Assembly: GCA_036556965.1 (NCBI GenBank)
Contig: DATBIO010000017.1
Coordinates: 1-33,231 of the forward strand
DNA: 33,231 nucleotides
Direction: 5' to 3'
DNA from: DATBIO01 sp036556965
Lineage (GTDB): Bacteria; Acidobacteriota; Vicinamibacteria; Fen-336
A program made the translations under genes and the position numbers. Position 1 is the first letter of the stretch; every line of letters begins with the position of its first letter. Of this stretch, positions 1 to 14,000 are shown in pieces. The notes beneath the pieces were generated by a model that ran no database searches, was not told where the DNA came from, and saw only the letters and a program-made list of their open reading frames with translations.

Positions 1-1590
<1,590 letters not shown>

Positions 1591-1702
1591 CGCAGCCAGA
1601 GGCCGGCGGCCCAGGCCCGGGACGGCGGGACGCGGGGCGGGGCGGCGGGCAGAACCGAAGGAACGGAGCATTGGCGCCGAGGGCGGACGGACGGGGCGGA
1701 CG

Positions 1703-1733
1703 GGCGGCGGGAAGCGTGGCTTCCCGGGCCGCC
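1703..1733 (+). other. stem-loop in the rpoB-rpoC spacer
   Basis: The 189-base spacer between the rpoB stop and the rpoC start contains a stem of 8 bp (CGGGAAGC / GCTTCCCG) around a GTG loop, extended by a further 5 bp (GGCGG / CCGCC) after a two-base bulge. There is no T run after it. It lies about 45 bases before the rpoC ATG. It may be an RNA processing site, a partial attenuator or a transcript-stabilising structure; the sequence cannot tell which. The rest of the spacer is G-rich, with no reading frame I would support. Confidence 0.45.
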
Positions 1734-1779
1734 GTCGGCGCCTGCCCGCCGGCCGCCGGGGCCTGAGGCAAGGGTAGAG

Positions 1780-5967
<4,188 letters not shown>

Positions 5968-5988
5968 GCCCCCCTTCCGGCGGGCCCA

Positions 5989-6020
5989 ATGGCCCCGGGC
6001 GCCTCCGCGCCCGGGGCCAT
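5989..6020 (+). terminator. terminator stem-loop after rpoC
   Basis: A perfect 14-bp inverted repeat (5989-6002 with 6007-6020) around a CTCC loop lies 21 bases past the rpoC stop. Only a short CTCGCTTT follows, so the U tract is weak. Its position between rpoC and a minus-strand gene suggests that it ends the rpoBC transcript and may work in both directions. Confidence 0.75.
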
Positions 6021-6026
6021 CTCGCT

Positions 6027-6240
6027 TTACGGGGGCGGCCGGAGCCCCGCCCGGACGGCGTCCTCGAGGGCGCGCAGCGCCTCCTCCTTGCGTCCCTGGA
6101 GGGCGCGGGCGCAGGCCACGTTGTGGAGGGCGCGCGGGCGCAGGGTGGCGGAGGCGGAAGCGCGCTGCGCCGCGCCCGCCGCCAGCCCCGGGGTCAGGAC
6201 CGCCGCTCCCCGCAGGGTGACCTCCTCACGGTGCCGGCCG
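6027..6240 (-). pseudogene. remnant of a TPR-type gene C-terminus
   Basis: On the minus strand, in a different frame from the neighbouring regulator, the translation ends with a stretch containing HNVACARALQGRKEEALRAL followed by EDAVRAGLRPPP and a TAA stop at 6029-6027. This has the look of a closing tetratricopeptide helix pair (alternating small residues, GRKEEAL turn). No ATG, GTG or TTG lies upstream in frame apart from one GTG inside the helix, and the frame runs into the coding region of the GlxA-type gene. I read it as the stranded 3' end of a lost or rearranged gene. It could also be a chance frame in GC-rich DNA. The 5968-6225 gap holds nothing else except the rpoC terminator. Confidence 0.3.
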
Positions 6241-7179
6241 TTGCCGGCGCCACTCCGAGACGCTGGTTCCGTGCACCTGCTTCCATAGGCGCCGCAGCTG
6301 CCGGGCGTCCTCGAACCCGCAGCTCGAGGCCACCGCCTCCACCTTCAGCTCGGGGCTGTGCAGGAGGTCCCGCGCCACCTCGAGCTTGAGGCGGTGGGCG
6401 AATTCCTTCAGCGTGACCCCGGTGGCCCGCCGGAAGACGCGGGTGAGGTTGCGCGCGCTCATGCCCGCCACCTCCGCCAGCTCCTCGATGGTCGGCCGCT
6501 GCTCCGGGTGGGCGGCCAGCCAGTCCTGCACGCGGTGCACCCCGGGGTGCAAGTGGGTGCGGTAGTCGAGGAACACGCTCTGCTGCCCGCGGTCGCCGCT
6601 GCGTCGCACGTAGACGACCATCTCCCGCGCCACGCGGGCCGCCAGCAGGGGCCCGTGCTCGTCCTCGAGGAGGGAGAGGGCCATGTCGATACCCGCCGCC
6701 ACCCCGGCGCTGGTGACCAGGGGACCGTCCTTCACGAAGAGGCGGTTCTGCAGCACGCGGGCGCGGGGGTGGTCGCGCTGCAGGCGCGCGGCCACCTTCC
6801 AGTGCGTCGTGCAGGCGCGGCCGTCGAGGAGAGAGGCGGCGCCGAGCACGAAGGCCCCGCTGCAGACCGAGGCCAGGCGCGCGCCGGCGGCGTGGGCGCG
6901 CCGGAGCCAGGCCACGGGCACCAGGCGCGGGAGGCGGTCGAGGGCGGAGGAGTCCGTGCCGGGGATCAGCACGAGGTCGCCCGGCGCCGGCTCGGGCAGT
7001 CGACGCAGACCGCCGATGGTGAGGCCCTGCGCGGCGCGCACGCCGGCTTCGACCCCTGCGTACACGATGTCGTAGCGGGCGCCGAAACCGTTCGCCTCCC
7101 AGAGGGCCTGCACGGGGCCGGCCAGGTCAAGGAGATGGACGTCGGGCAGCACGAGCACGATCACGCGCTTGGATGTCAT
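6226..7179 (-). CDS. GlxA-family AraC-type transcriptional regulator
   Basis: A 317-residue regulator with an N-terminal DJ-1/PfpI-like domain (about residues 4-165) and a C-terminal AraC-type double helix-turn-helix (about 220-312, with IEELAEVAGMSARNLTRVF and a second helix pair ending near SCGFEDARQLRR). The DJ-1 nucleophile elbow is kept: Cys106 in ASVCSGAFVLG, followed by the family motif ACTTHW. In GlxA-type proteins this domain acts as a ligand sensor rather than a protease. The start was placed at the ATG at 7179 (MTSKRVIVLVLPDV), since the longer open frame upstream has no family-like sequence. It faces away from the TPR gene at 7349, so the 169 bases between them hold both promoters. 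The target genes are unknown. Confidence 0.93.
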   Translation of the reverse strand: MTSKRVIVLVLPDVHLLDLAGPVQALWEANGFGARYDIVYAGVEAGVRAAQGLTIGGLRRLPEPAPGDLVLIPGTDSSALDRLPRLVPVAWLRRAHAAGARLASVCSGAFVLGAASLLDGRACTTHWKVAARLQRDHPRARVLQNRLFVKDGPLVTSAGVAAGIDMALSLLEDEHGPLLAARVAREMVVYVRRSGDRGQQSVFLDYRTHLHPGVHRVQDWLAAHPEQRPTIEELAEVAGMSARNLTRVFRRATGVTLKEFAHRLKLEVARDLLHSPELKVEAVASSCGFEDARQLRRLWKQVHGTSVSEWRRQRPAP

Positions 7180-7348
7180 GGCGCTATCCGGACACTCGGA
7201 CGGATCGGGACGTATTGGACCACGAGACTCTCCTCGTTCAAAGGCATCAAGGGGACTATGGCCGGACTGAACCGGCCACTGGCTTGGATGGCTCAAAATG
7301 TCCGCAATTCGTCTTGCCCCCGTCACCGGCGGCCTGTACCCTTCCTTC

Positions 7349-8896
7349 GTGGACGACCGCTCTCCCCGCCGTCCGCGGGCCGCGCGCGCGGCCCGCGTGG
7401 TCGCGCTGGTCCTGGGTGCCCTGGCCGGCTCCCGCGGCGCGGCCGCCCTGCCCGCGGAGTCGGTGGTGCCTCCGCTGCGCGAGCGCGCGCGGCCGCTGGC
7501 GGGAGGGCAGGCCCGCGCCTACCGCGTCGAGCTCAAGCGCGGCGACGCGCTCTTCGGCGCCGTGGTCCAGCGCGGCATTGACGTCGTGGTGGCCGTCCGC
7601 GACCCGCGCGGGGGCGTGGCGGTGGAGATCGACAGCCCGAACGGCAGCGACGGCCCCGAGCCGCTGGCCCACGTGGCCGGCATGGCCGGCCTGCACGTGG
7701 TGGAGGTCCGCGCCCTGGAGGCGGCGGCGCCCGCGGGCTCGTACGACCTGCAGCTCGAGCCCCTGCGGTCGGCGTCCCCGCGGGACCGGGCCGTGGCCGA
7801 GGCCCTGGGCCTCCACTCGCGCGCCCTGGCCTGGCGCGGGCAGGCCCTGGCCCTGCAGGCCCAGGCGCAGTTCCGCTCGTCGAGCGCCCTGTACGCGGAC
7901 GCGCGGCGCGCGGGGGGGCGCGCCCTGGAAGAGAGGAGGCGCGCGCTGGGCCCCGACCATCCCGACGTCGCCGCCACCCACCAGGTGCTGGGCCTCATCG
8001 ACGACGAGGTGGGGGACTACGCCTCGGGCGTGGGGCACTTCGCGGAGGCGCTGCGCATCCTGGAGGCGCGGCTGGGCGCGGACGAACCGGGCACGCTCAC
8101 CACCCGCAGCGACCTCGCTTACCTGAGGCTGGCCGCGGGAGACTGGACCGGCGCGGCCGCCCTCTTCCGCGCCGTGGACGCGCGCCGGCGCCAGCTCGTG
8201 GGTCCCGACCATCCCAGCCTGACCAGCGGCGCCCTGGGCATGGGGGAGGCGCTCCTCCGGCTGCACGAGCTGGAGGAGGCGGAGGCCGTCCTGCGCCGCG
8301 GCCTGGCCATCCGCGAGAAGGAGGCCGGCGCCGGGCCCGAATCGCTGGCCTGGTTCCAGATCGGCCTCGCCCGCGTGATGGCGGCGCGGGGACGGGTGGC
8401 GGAGGCGGAGGAAGCCTGCGCGCGCGTGCGGGCGGCGGGCGAGGCGCAGCCACGCTCCAGCCGCCTGCGCCTGGCCGCCGCGCACGCCTGCCTGGGCGAG
8501 GCGCTGCTGCAGGCCGGGGACGCCGCGGCCGCGGTGCCCCGCTTCCAGGATGCGCTGCGCCTCCGCGAGGCCGCCGGCGGGCCGCGGCACCCGTGGGTGG
8601 GAGAGACCGCGGCCAGCCTGGGCCGCGCGCTGTTCGCCGCCGGCCGCGCGGGCGAGGCCGAGAAGGCCCTGCGCCGCGCGCGCGGGATCCAGGAGAAGAG
8701 GCTGGGCCCGCGGCACCCGCAGCTCGCGGTGACGCTGCACGCGCTGGCCGACGTGCTGGCGGCCCGTGGCCGCACGCACGAGGCGCGCACGCTCTACGAG
8801 CGCGCGCTGGCCATCCGCCTGGCCAGCCTTCCCGCGGGGCACCCGGCCGTGGCCGCGGCGCGCGGCGCGCTCCAGGGCCTGACCGGTCGCTCCTAG
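7349..8896 (+). CDS. exported TPR protein, kinesin-light-chain type
   Basis: About 515 residues from a GTG at 7349. An N-terminal arginine-rich segment and a hydrophobic run (VVALVLGALAG) followed by AAALPAES look like a signal peptide. Residues 40-150 form a beta-rich domain like the pre-peptidase type, found ahead of TPRs in many acidobacterial CHAT proteases. From about residue 160 to the end come TPR units of the kinesin-light-chain kind, each with a GPDHP or GPRHP turn (for example LGPDHPDVAATHQVLG and LGPRHPQLAVTLHALAD). There is no CHAT caspase-like or kinase domain after the repeats, so it is probably a protein-binding scaffold in the periplasm. An in-frame ATG at 7298 is possible but would bury the signal peptide. 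Its TAG overlaps the stop of the convergent DUF1801 gene within one CTAG. Confidence 0.82.
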   Translation: MDDRSPRRPRAARAARVVALVLGALAGSRGAAALPAESVVPPLRERARPLAGGQARAYRVELKRGDALFGAVVQRGIDVVVAVRDPRGGVAVEIDSPNGSDGPEPLAHVAGMAGLHVVEVRALEAAAPAGSYDLQLEPLRSASPRDRAVAEALGLHSRALAWRGQALALQAQAQFRSSSALYADARRAGGRALEERRRALGPDHPDVAATHQVLGLIDDEVGDYASGVGHFAEALRILEARLGADEPGTLTTRSDLAYLRLAAGDWTGAAALFRAVDARRRQLVGPDHPSLTSGALGMGEALLRLHELEEAEAVLRRGLAIREKEAGAGPESLAWFQIGLARVMAARGRVAEAEEACARVRAAGEAQPRSSRLRLAAAHACLGEALLQAGDAAAAVPRFQDALRLREAAGGPRHPWVGETAASLGRALFAAGRAGEAEKALRRARGIQEKRLGPRHPQLAVTLHALADVLAARGRTHEARTLYERALAIRLASLPAGHPAVAAARGALQGLTGRS

Positions 8897-9281
8897 GCCG
8901 CTACTTCCGGGCCTTTCGCGGGCGCGCGCGCCCGGCCTTTCCGCGCGCCCCCCCTGCCACGGTCGATCGTCTTCCCGGCCTTGGCGAAGGCCGCGCGCAG
9001 GCGGGCCTCCCTGGCCGCGTCCCGTAGGTGCCCATGAGGTAGAGCGCATAGTGGGACTTCTGCGCGGCCAGCGCGACGTAGCCCAGGGGCTGGCCGTTGC
9101 AGGTTTCGGGGTAGCGCTCGAGCGGGATCTCGTAGGTCAGCATTCCCCACCGCACGGCCTCTCGGTAGCCCCGCGGCAGGTGGTCGAGGACCAGGCGGCG
9201 CACCCGCGCGACCACCGCGCGGCGGGCCTCCGGCAGCTGCTCCAGGTACTCCGAGACGGTGGCCGGGCTCTTGCTGGCCAT
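8893..9281 (-). pseudogene. DUF1801 (YdhG-like) gene with an apparent frameshift
   Basis: From the ATG at 9281 the translation is a clear DUF1801 protein: MASKSPATVSEYLEQLPEAR, then RWGMLTYEIPLERYPE, then HYALYLMGTY at about residue 85. The frame then becomes a proline/arginine-rich tail ending at 8901. In the frame shifted by one base, the expected DUF1801 continuation appears at once (DAAREARLRAAFAKAGKTID) and runs to a stop at 8893. Between the last good codon of the first frame (9026-9024) and the first of the second (9021-9019) there are two bases instead of three, inside a GGG run, so one base is missing. The family has a frataxin-like fold and an uncertain function. It may be a real mutation, an assembly error or, less likely, programmed frameshifting. 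The restored end coincides with the shared CTAG stop of the convergent gene, which supports the correction. Confidence 0.75.
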
Positions 9282-9383
9282 GGGCGACCCCTCCGCGCGG
9301 ATTCGTGGCCGTGACCGCCCGCGGCGGGCGGTCCCTTGCTAGCCTGGAACTGGCGATCCGCTCTGGCGCCAGTGAGGCTTCTC

Positions 9384-9584
9384 ATGAAATGGACGGGAAT
9401 CTACTTCGTCGGCTATGTCATCCTGGTCACCGGGATCGTGGCCGGGATGTGGAAGGCCGGCATCCTCGAGCGCATCGGCACCACCTGGACGGTCATCGGC
9501 CTCGTCATCGCCGTCGGCATCGGCATCATGATGGCGGTCTCCGGCAGCGGCGAGAAGAAGACGATCGAGGTCGACCACACCTGA
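9384..9584 (+). CDS. small two-span membrane protein
   Basis: 66 residues starting at the ATG at 9384, with GTGAGG seven bases upstream as a ribosome binding site. Two hydrophobic segments (about residues 5-23, YFVGYVILVTGIVAG, and 33-53, TWTVIGLVIAVGIGIMM) are joined by a short loop with MWKAGILERIG, and a polar tail EKKTIEVDHT follows. A TAGCCT hexamer at 9340-9345 could be its -10 element. I do not recognise the family. The codon pattern matches its neighbours and a stem-loop follows its stop, so I believe it is expressed. Confidence 0.6.
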   Translation: MKWTGIYFVGYVILVTGIVAGMWKAGILERIGTTWTVIGLVIAVGIGIMMAVSGSGEKKTIEVDHT

Positions 9585-9590
9585 GGCCGT

Positions 9591-9625
9591 CGCCGCCCCG
9601 GCCCGCGTGAGGGCCCGGGGCGGCG
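9591..9625 (+). terminator. terminator stem-loop between convergent genes
   Basis: CGCCGCCCC pairs with GGGGCGGCG, then GGCCC pairs with GGGCC after a single bulged C, around a GCGTGA loop. It sits seven bases past the stop of the small membrane gene and six bases from the stop of the minus-strand gene at 9631, so it could serve both. No T tract is present on either strand. Confidence 0.6.
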
Positions 9626-9630
9626 CGGGC

Positions 9631-9873
9631 TTAGTTCGGCGTCTGCGGCGTGGTCAGGGCCTTGACCTGCCCGCGGATGGCCCCGACCTCGTCCACCAGG
9701 CCGCGCAGGGCGGCTTCCACCTTGATCTGCTCCTGCCGCTCGCGGTGCGCGATGGCGTTGAGGGCCTTGGCCAGCTGGTGCACGATCTTCATCTGGGCCA
9801 TCATCGCCCGCTTCTCCAGCACGGCGATCCCCTGCTCGAGGGCGGCGATGCGCTCGGCGCGGGCGGATGTCAT
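9631..9873 (-). CDS. small coiled-coil protein
   Basis: 80 residues, almost wholly helical by composition, with heptad-like spacing of Leu, Ile, Val and Ala from ERIAALEQGIAVLEKRAMM through QIKVEAALRGLVDEVGAI. There is no signal peptide or cysteine. Such short proteins often form dimers or bind a partner, but I recognise no family. It is divergent from the kinase-like gene at 9902 across only 28 bases, which contain overlapping TAAACT (minus) and TAAGAT (plus) hexamers. Another minus-strand frame here runs much longer but has no family-like sequence. Confidence 0.55.
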   Translation of the reverse strand: MTSARAERIAALEQGIAVLEKRAMMAQMKIVHQLAKALNAIAHRERQEQIKVEAALRGLVDEVGAIRGQVKALTTPQTPN

Positions 9874-9884
9874 GGCGGCCGCAG

Positions 9885-9892
9885 TTTAAGAT
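9885..9892. promoter_or_regulatory. candidate divergent -10 elements
   Basis: The 28 bases between two divergent starts include an A/T-rich patch, TTTAAGAT, rare in this DNA. Read on the plus strand it gives TAAGAT ten bases before the ATG at 9902; read on the minus strand it gives TAAACT twelve bases before the ATG at 9873. If both are -10 elements, both messages would have almost no leader. No clear -35 element is visible. Confidence 0.35.
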
Positions 9893-9901
9893 GAAAGCGT
9901 G

Positions 9902-11005
9902 ATGCGTGCGCGGCCCGCGGCCGTCTACGCGTGGGCGGCGGCGGGTATCGCCTGCCTGGGCCGGAGCGATCCGCGCGGCGACTTCGCCGCGCGTCCCGAG
10001 CCGGCCGACCTCGTCTATGCGGACGACCAGCGGCGCGACGCCCTGGCCCGCGCGCAGGTGTGGTCGGAGCCGTCCGTGCCCGTCGCCGCTTTCGACTTCC
10101 GCGCCGACGCCGACGGCCGTCCCGGCCCCGCGGAAGAGGTGGTCTGCCGCTTCCAGCTCAAGGCCTCCGCGGGGCTGACCCCCAAGTTCGCCTGCGTGCT
10201 CGATGGCGGCGAGGTGGTCAAGGTCAAGTACGGGCGCTACAACGCGGAGCCCCAGGCCGAGGTCGCGGCCTCCCGCCTCCTCACCGCGCTCGGCTTCGGC
10301 GCCGACCGCATGTCGGTGGTCCGGCGGGTGCGCTGCTACGGCTGCCCGCCCTATCCCTACCCGCGGCAGGCCTGGTTCGACGGCCTGCGCGCGGCTGCCG
10401 GCGGCTACCGCGTCTTCGAGGACGTGGTGGTGGAGCGGTCGCTGCCCGGGCGCGCCATCGAGAGCCCGACCGTTTCCGGCTGGGGCTTCTACGAGCTGGC
10501 CCGCGCGCGGGTGGTGGTGGGAGGGGCCAGCGCCGCCCAGCGTGACGCCCTCCTGCTCATGGCTGCCTTCCTCAACCACTGGGACAACAAGTCGGGCAAC
10601 CAGCGCCTGCTCTGCCGGCCCGGCAGCGACGGCGCGGACGGGAGCTGCCGCGCGGTGCTCGCCTTCATCCAGGACCTGGGCTCGAGCTTCGGGCCCTGGA
10701 AGGTGGACCTCGAGGGCTGGCGCCGGCACCCCGTATTCGCCGACCCGCGCGCCTGCCGCCTGAGCATGGAGGCCTTGCCCTTCGAGGGCGGCACGTTCCC
10801 CGAGGGCGCCGTGGGCGAGGAGGGCCGGCGCCGGCTGGCCCAGGCCCTGGGCCAGCTCCGCCCGGAGCAGGTCCACGACCTCTTCACCGCCGCGCGGTTC
10901 GCGGAAGCGCCCACCGCGGGCGGCGCCACCGTCGAGGCGTGGGCGAGCGCCTTCCGGGAGCGTGTGCGGCAGATCCAGGACGCGGGGCCGTGTCCCGCGC
11001 CGTGA
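9902..11005 (+). CDS. exported protein with kinase-like catalytic motifs
   Basis: 367 residues from the ATG at 9902 (a GTG one codon earlier is possible). A short hydrophobic N-terminus ends in AAAGIACLG, so it may be a lipoprotein with Cys18, though the lipobox is imperfect. The core resembles a protein-kinase or HipA/FAM20-like fold: a beta-strand lysine in EVVKVKYGRYN (Lys107 or Lys109), a helix glutamate in PQAEVAASRLL (Glu120), a catalytic-loop-like HWDNKSGN (His226, Asp228, Asn233) and a metal-binding-like IQDLG (Asp258). Order and spacing fit such a fold, but no family assignment is possible by eye. A CysTyrGlyCys pair at about 145-148 may form a disulphide. Its TGA overlaps the GTG of the PAP2 fusion gene (GTGA), so the two are translationally coupled and probably work together in the envelope. 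Confidence 0.8.
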   Translation: MRARPAAVYAWAAAGIACLGRSDPRGDFAARPEPADLVYADDQRRDALARAQVWSEPSVPVAAFDFRADADGRPGPAEEVVCRFQLKASAGLTPKFACVLDGGEVVKVKYGRYNAEPQAEVAASRLLTALGFGADRMSVVRRVRCYGCPPYPYPRQAWFDGLRAAAGGYRVFEDVVVERSLPGRAIESPTVSGWGFYELARARVVVGGASAAQRDALLLMAAFLNHWDNKSGNQRLLCRPGSDGADGSCRAVLAFIQDLGSSFGPWKVDLEGWRRHPVFADPRACRLSMEALPFEGGTFPEGAVGEEGRRRLAQALGQLRPEQVHDLFTAARFAEAPTAGGATVEAWASAFRERVRQIQDAGPCPAP

Positions 11006-14000
11006 GAGCGGAGCGTCCCCGGCCGCCGGAGCGGCCCACCCTCTACCGCCGCTGGCTGTCGCCCGAGGGCTACCTGGGCCTGCACCTGGCCGTCGGCTTC
11101 GTGCTCGCCCTGATCGCGGGCTGGGCCTTCGCGGAAGTGGCCGACCGGGTGGTCGGCGTCGAGGGCGGCCACGCCGCCGACACGTGGGCCTGGGGCCTCG
11201 TGCAGGCCCTCCACACGCCGGCGATGAACCGGGTGATGCGCTTCTTCACCCTCCTCGGCAAGGCGTGGGTGCTCACCGTCCTGTCCGTGGCCGTGGCCGC
11301 CTGGCTGCTGTGGGTGCGCTCACACCGGCGCCTGTACGCCTTCCTCGCCATCATGGCGGGCGGGTCGCTCCTGAACGCGCTCTTGAAGCTCTACTTCGCG
11401 CGCGAGCGGCCGGCCTGGCGCCTCGTCCCGCCGCCGGACAGCTACAGCTTCCCGAGCGGACACGCCATGGGCTCGCTCCTCTTCTTCGGCAGCCTGGCCT
11501 ACGTGCTCTACTTCACGCTCACCACGCACCGCGCCGGGCGCGTGGCGGCGGCGGCGGGCTGTCTCGTGGTGGCCCTCCTCATCGGCCTGAGCCGCGTGTA
11601 CCTGGGCGTACACTACCTGACCGATGTGGCGGCGGGGTTCTTCGCCGCGCTGTGCTGGATGGGCGTGTGCGTGAGCGGAGTGGAGGCGTGGGTGCGGTGG
11701 CGTGACTGGAGGAGGCGCCGCCGGGGCCGCCGCGTGGCGGCGGCGGTGGGCGTGCTCCTGGCCGCCGGCGCGCTCCCCGCCCGGGCCGCCTCCGATCCCC
11801 CCTGCGCGGCCTGCGTGGTCTGGGAGGTGGATCCGGGCACGGCGCGGACCGTGCTCGCGCAGGAGGAGGACCTGGCCGGCGTCCGCCTCCTCCTGCTCGA
11901 GGACGAGCCCAGCGACCTGCCTGCCCGCCTGCGGGCGCGCGGCGCGGATGTGGCGGTGGCGCTGGCCGCGCCCATCCGCGACGCCGCCGCGCTCTTCCGG
12001 CTCAAGCAGGCGGTGACCGGGTGGCGCGCGCGCCAGCCCGGGCTGCGCGTCGGGCTCGTGGGGCCGGCCTGGCCGCCCCTCGATCCCTACCTCGACTTCG
12101 TGGTGGGCGAGGCGGACTGGCGGCGGCGCGGCGGGATGGGGTCGCTCCCGCCGGCCGAGGTGCTGCGGGCCGCGGGAAGCGCCGCCCAGGTGGTGACGGA
12201 GTGGCGTGGTCCCGAGGTCGCGCGGCGCGTGGCGGGGCTGCGGGCGGTCCTGCCCGCGGGGCTGCTCCCCTGGGGCGACGCGCCCGTGGCCTGCGACGGC
12301 TGCGCCGTGGAGACCTTCCTGCACCCGGCGGACGGCAGCCTCGCCGTCCTCGTCCGGGGACCGGAGGGAGGGCCCGTCCCCCAGGTGAGCGGCGCGGTGC
12401 GCGCGTGGCACGACCTGGGCGGCGGCACGGTGGCCATCCACCTGGAGCGGCCGGCGGAGACCTTCGTGTCGAGCGTGGACGCTTCCGCGGCGCGGGCGCT
12501 GACGGTGGACGAGGTCGTGGCGCGCCACCAGGCGGCGGCGGCGCGCCAGCGTGCCCTCGTCCACCGCGTGATCGCGGAGGGGAGCAGCGTGGTCGCCTTC
12601 CAGGCGCCGGGCCTGGCCGCGCCCCTCACCATCACCGCTTCCTCGACGCTGTTCTCCGGCGACGGCCTGCTGGAGGTGGAGCACCGCGCGATCCGCCTGA
12701 ACGGGCTGGCCGCGGTGGCGGTGGACGGGGACGGCGTGCCGCGGCTGCCCATCGTGGAGCCGGAGCGGGCCCGCCAGACCCCGCTCGCCATCGCCCTCGA
12801 CGAGTCCTACGCGTACCGCCTGGAAGGGCGGGAGGCGGACGGGGGCCGCGACTGCTACGTCGTGGCCTTCGCGCCGCGCGGGGCGAGCGCGCGCCCCCTG
12901 TTCCGCGGGCGCGCCTGGATCGAGAGCGCGGGCTTCGGCCTCGTCCGCCTCCAGGCCGCCCAGACGAACCTGCGCGGCGTGATCGCCGCCGCCGACCAGG
13001 ACGACCGCTTCACCCCCGTGGACGTGGCCGGGGAGACGGTCTGGCTGCTGGCCCGTTCCGAGGCCCACCAGGCCTACGAGGGCCCGGGCCACCGCACGCC
13101 CATCCACCGCGTGATGGCCTGGGACCGCCACGAGGTGAACCCGGACGACTACGACCGGCGGCGCGCGCGCGCCCATGCCTCCGCGGAAGTGCTGACGCGG
13201 GAGACCGAGGAGGGCCTGCGCTACCTGCGCCGCGACCCGCGGGCCACGGCGGCGGCCCCGCTGCCCCGCACGCCCGCTCCCCCCGCCACGCGGGTGCGGG
13301 CGGTGGCGGCGGGCGTGGTGGTGGACCCCAACGTCACGCGCCCCATGCCCTTCGCGGGCTTCAGCTACGTCGACTTCGACTTCCTGCGCACGGGGGGGCA
13401 GGTCAGCGCCTTCCTGGCCCCCGCCTTCGCCCAGGCCTCCTGGTCCGTGCCCCGGCTGTTCGGAAGCGCGTGGCAGCTCCAGGGCTACGCCTTCGGCACC
13501 CTGGCCGAGTACAACGCGCGCTCGTTCCGCGGGGGCGTGGAGCGCTACGAGGAGAACCTGCGGCAGCGGCCGGCGCGCCTGAGCGTGGGGGCGGTGCGGC
13601 CCCTGCGGGGCGGCATGGTCCTCCGCGCGGACTACGAGCTCTCCTACACGCGGCTGCGCGAGGCCGAGAGCACGGCGCCGGACTTCGTGCTGCCGCCCAG
13701 CCCGGTGGTGCACGCCCTGCGCCTGACCGCGGAGGCGCAGCGCGGTGGCTGGACGGCTTCCGCCTGGTGGAGCCCCGCCCGCCGCCAGCGGTGGGGGGAG
13801 TGGGGACGGCCGGGCGCGGAAGACGGGGAGGCGTCGTCTTCCGCCGCCTTCCAGCGCTACGGCGTCGGCCTGGCCCGCTCGCTCGTCTTCTCCACCGCCG
13901 CGGTGGGGCGCGTGGAGGCGGCGTGGATGGGGGGCCGCGCCCTCGACCGGTTCAGCCGGTACACCTTCGACGCCTTCGAGAACCGCCTGCGCGGGTACCC

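Noticed and set aside
1600..1700. G-rich GGGACGG/GGGGCGG runs in the rpoB-rpoC spacer as repeats or a G-quadruplex
   Set aside because: Such runs are expected in DNA this GC-rich, and the copies are irregular.
5989..6288. 99-codon plus-strand frame after rpoC
   Set aside because: It begins inside the terminator stem and is a low-complexity Ala/Arg/Ser sequence.
7180..7348. Promoters between the divergent GlxA-type and TPR genes
   Set aside because: TTGAAC on the minus strand and several AT-rich bits were seen, but spacing to any -10-like hexamer was poor, so no site is called.
8893..9281. Programmed ribosomal frameshifting in the DUF1801 gene
   Set aside because: There is no slippery heptamer or clear downstream pseudoknot at the GGG run; mutation or sequencing error is simpler.
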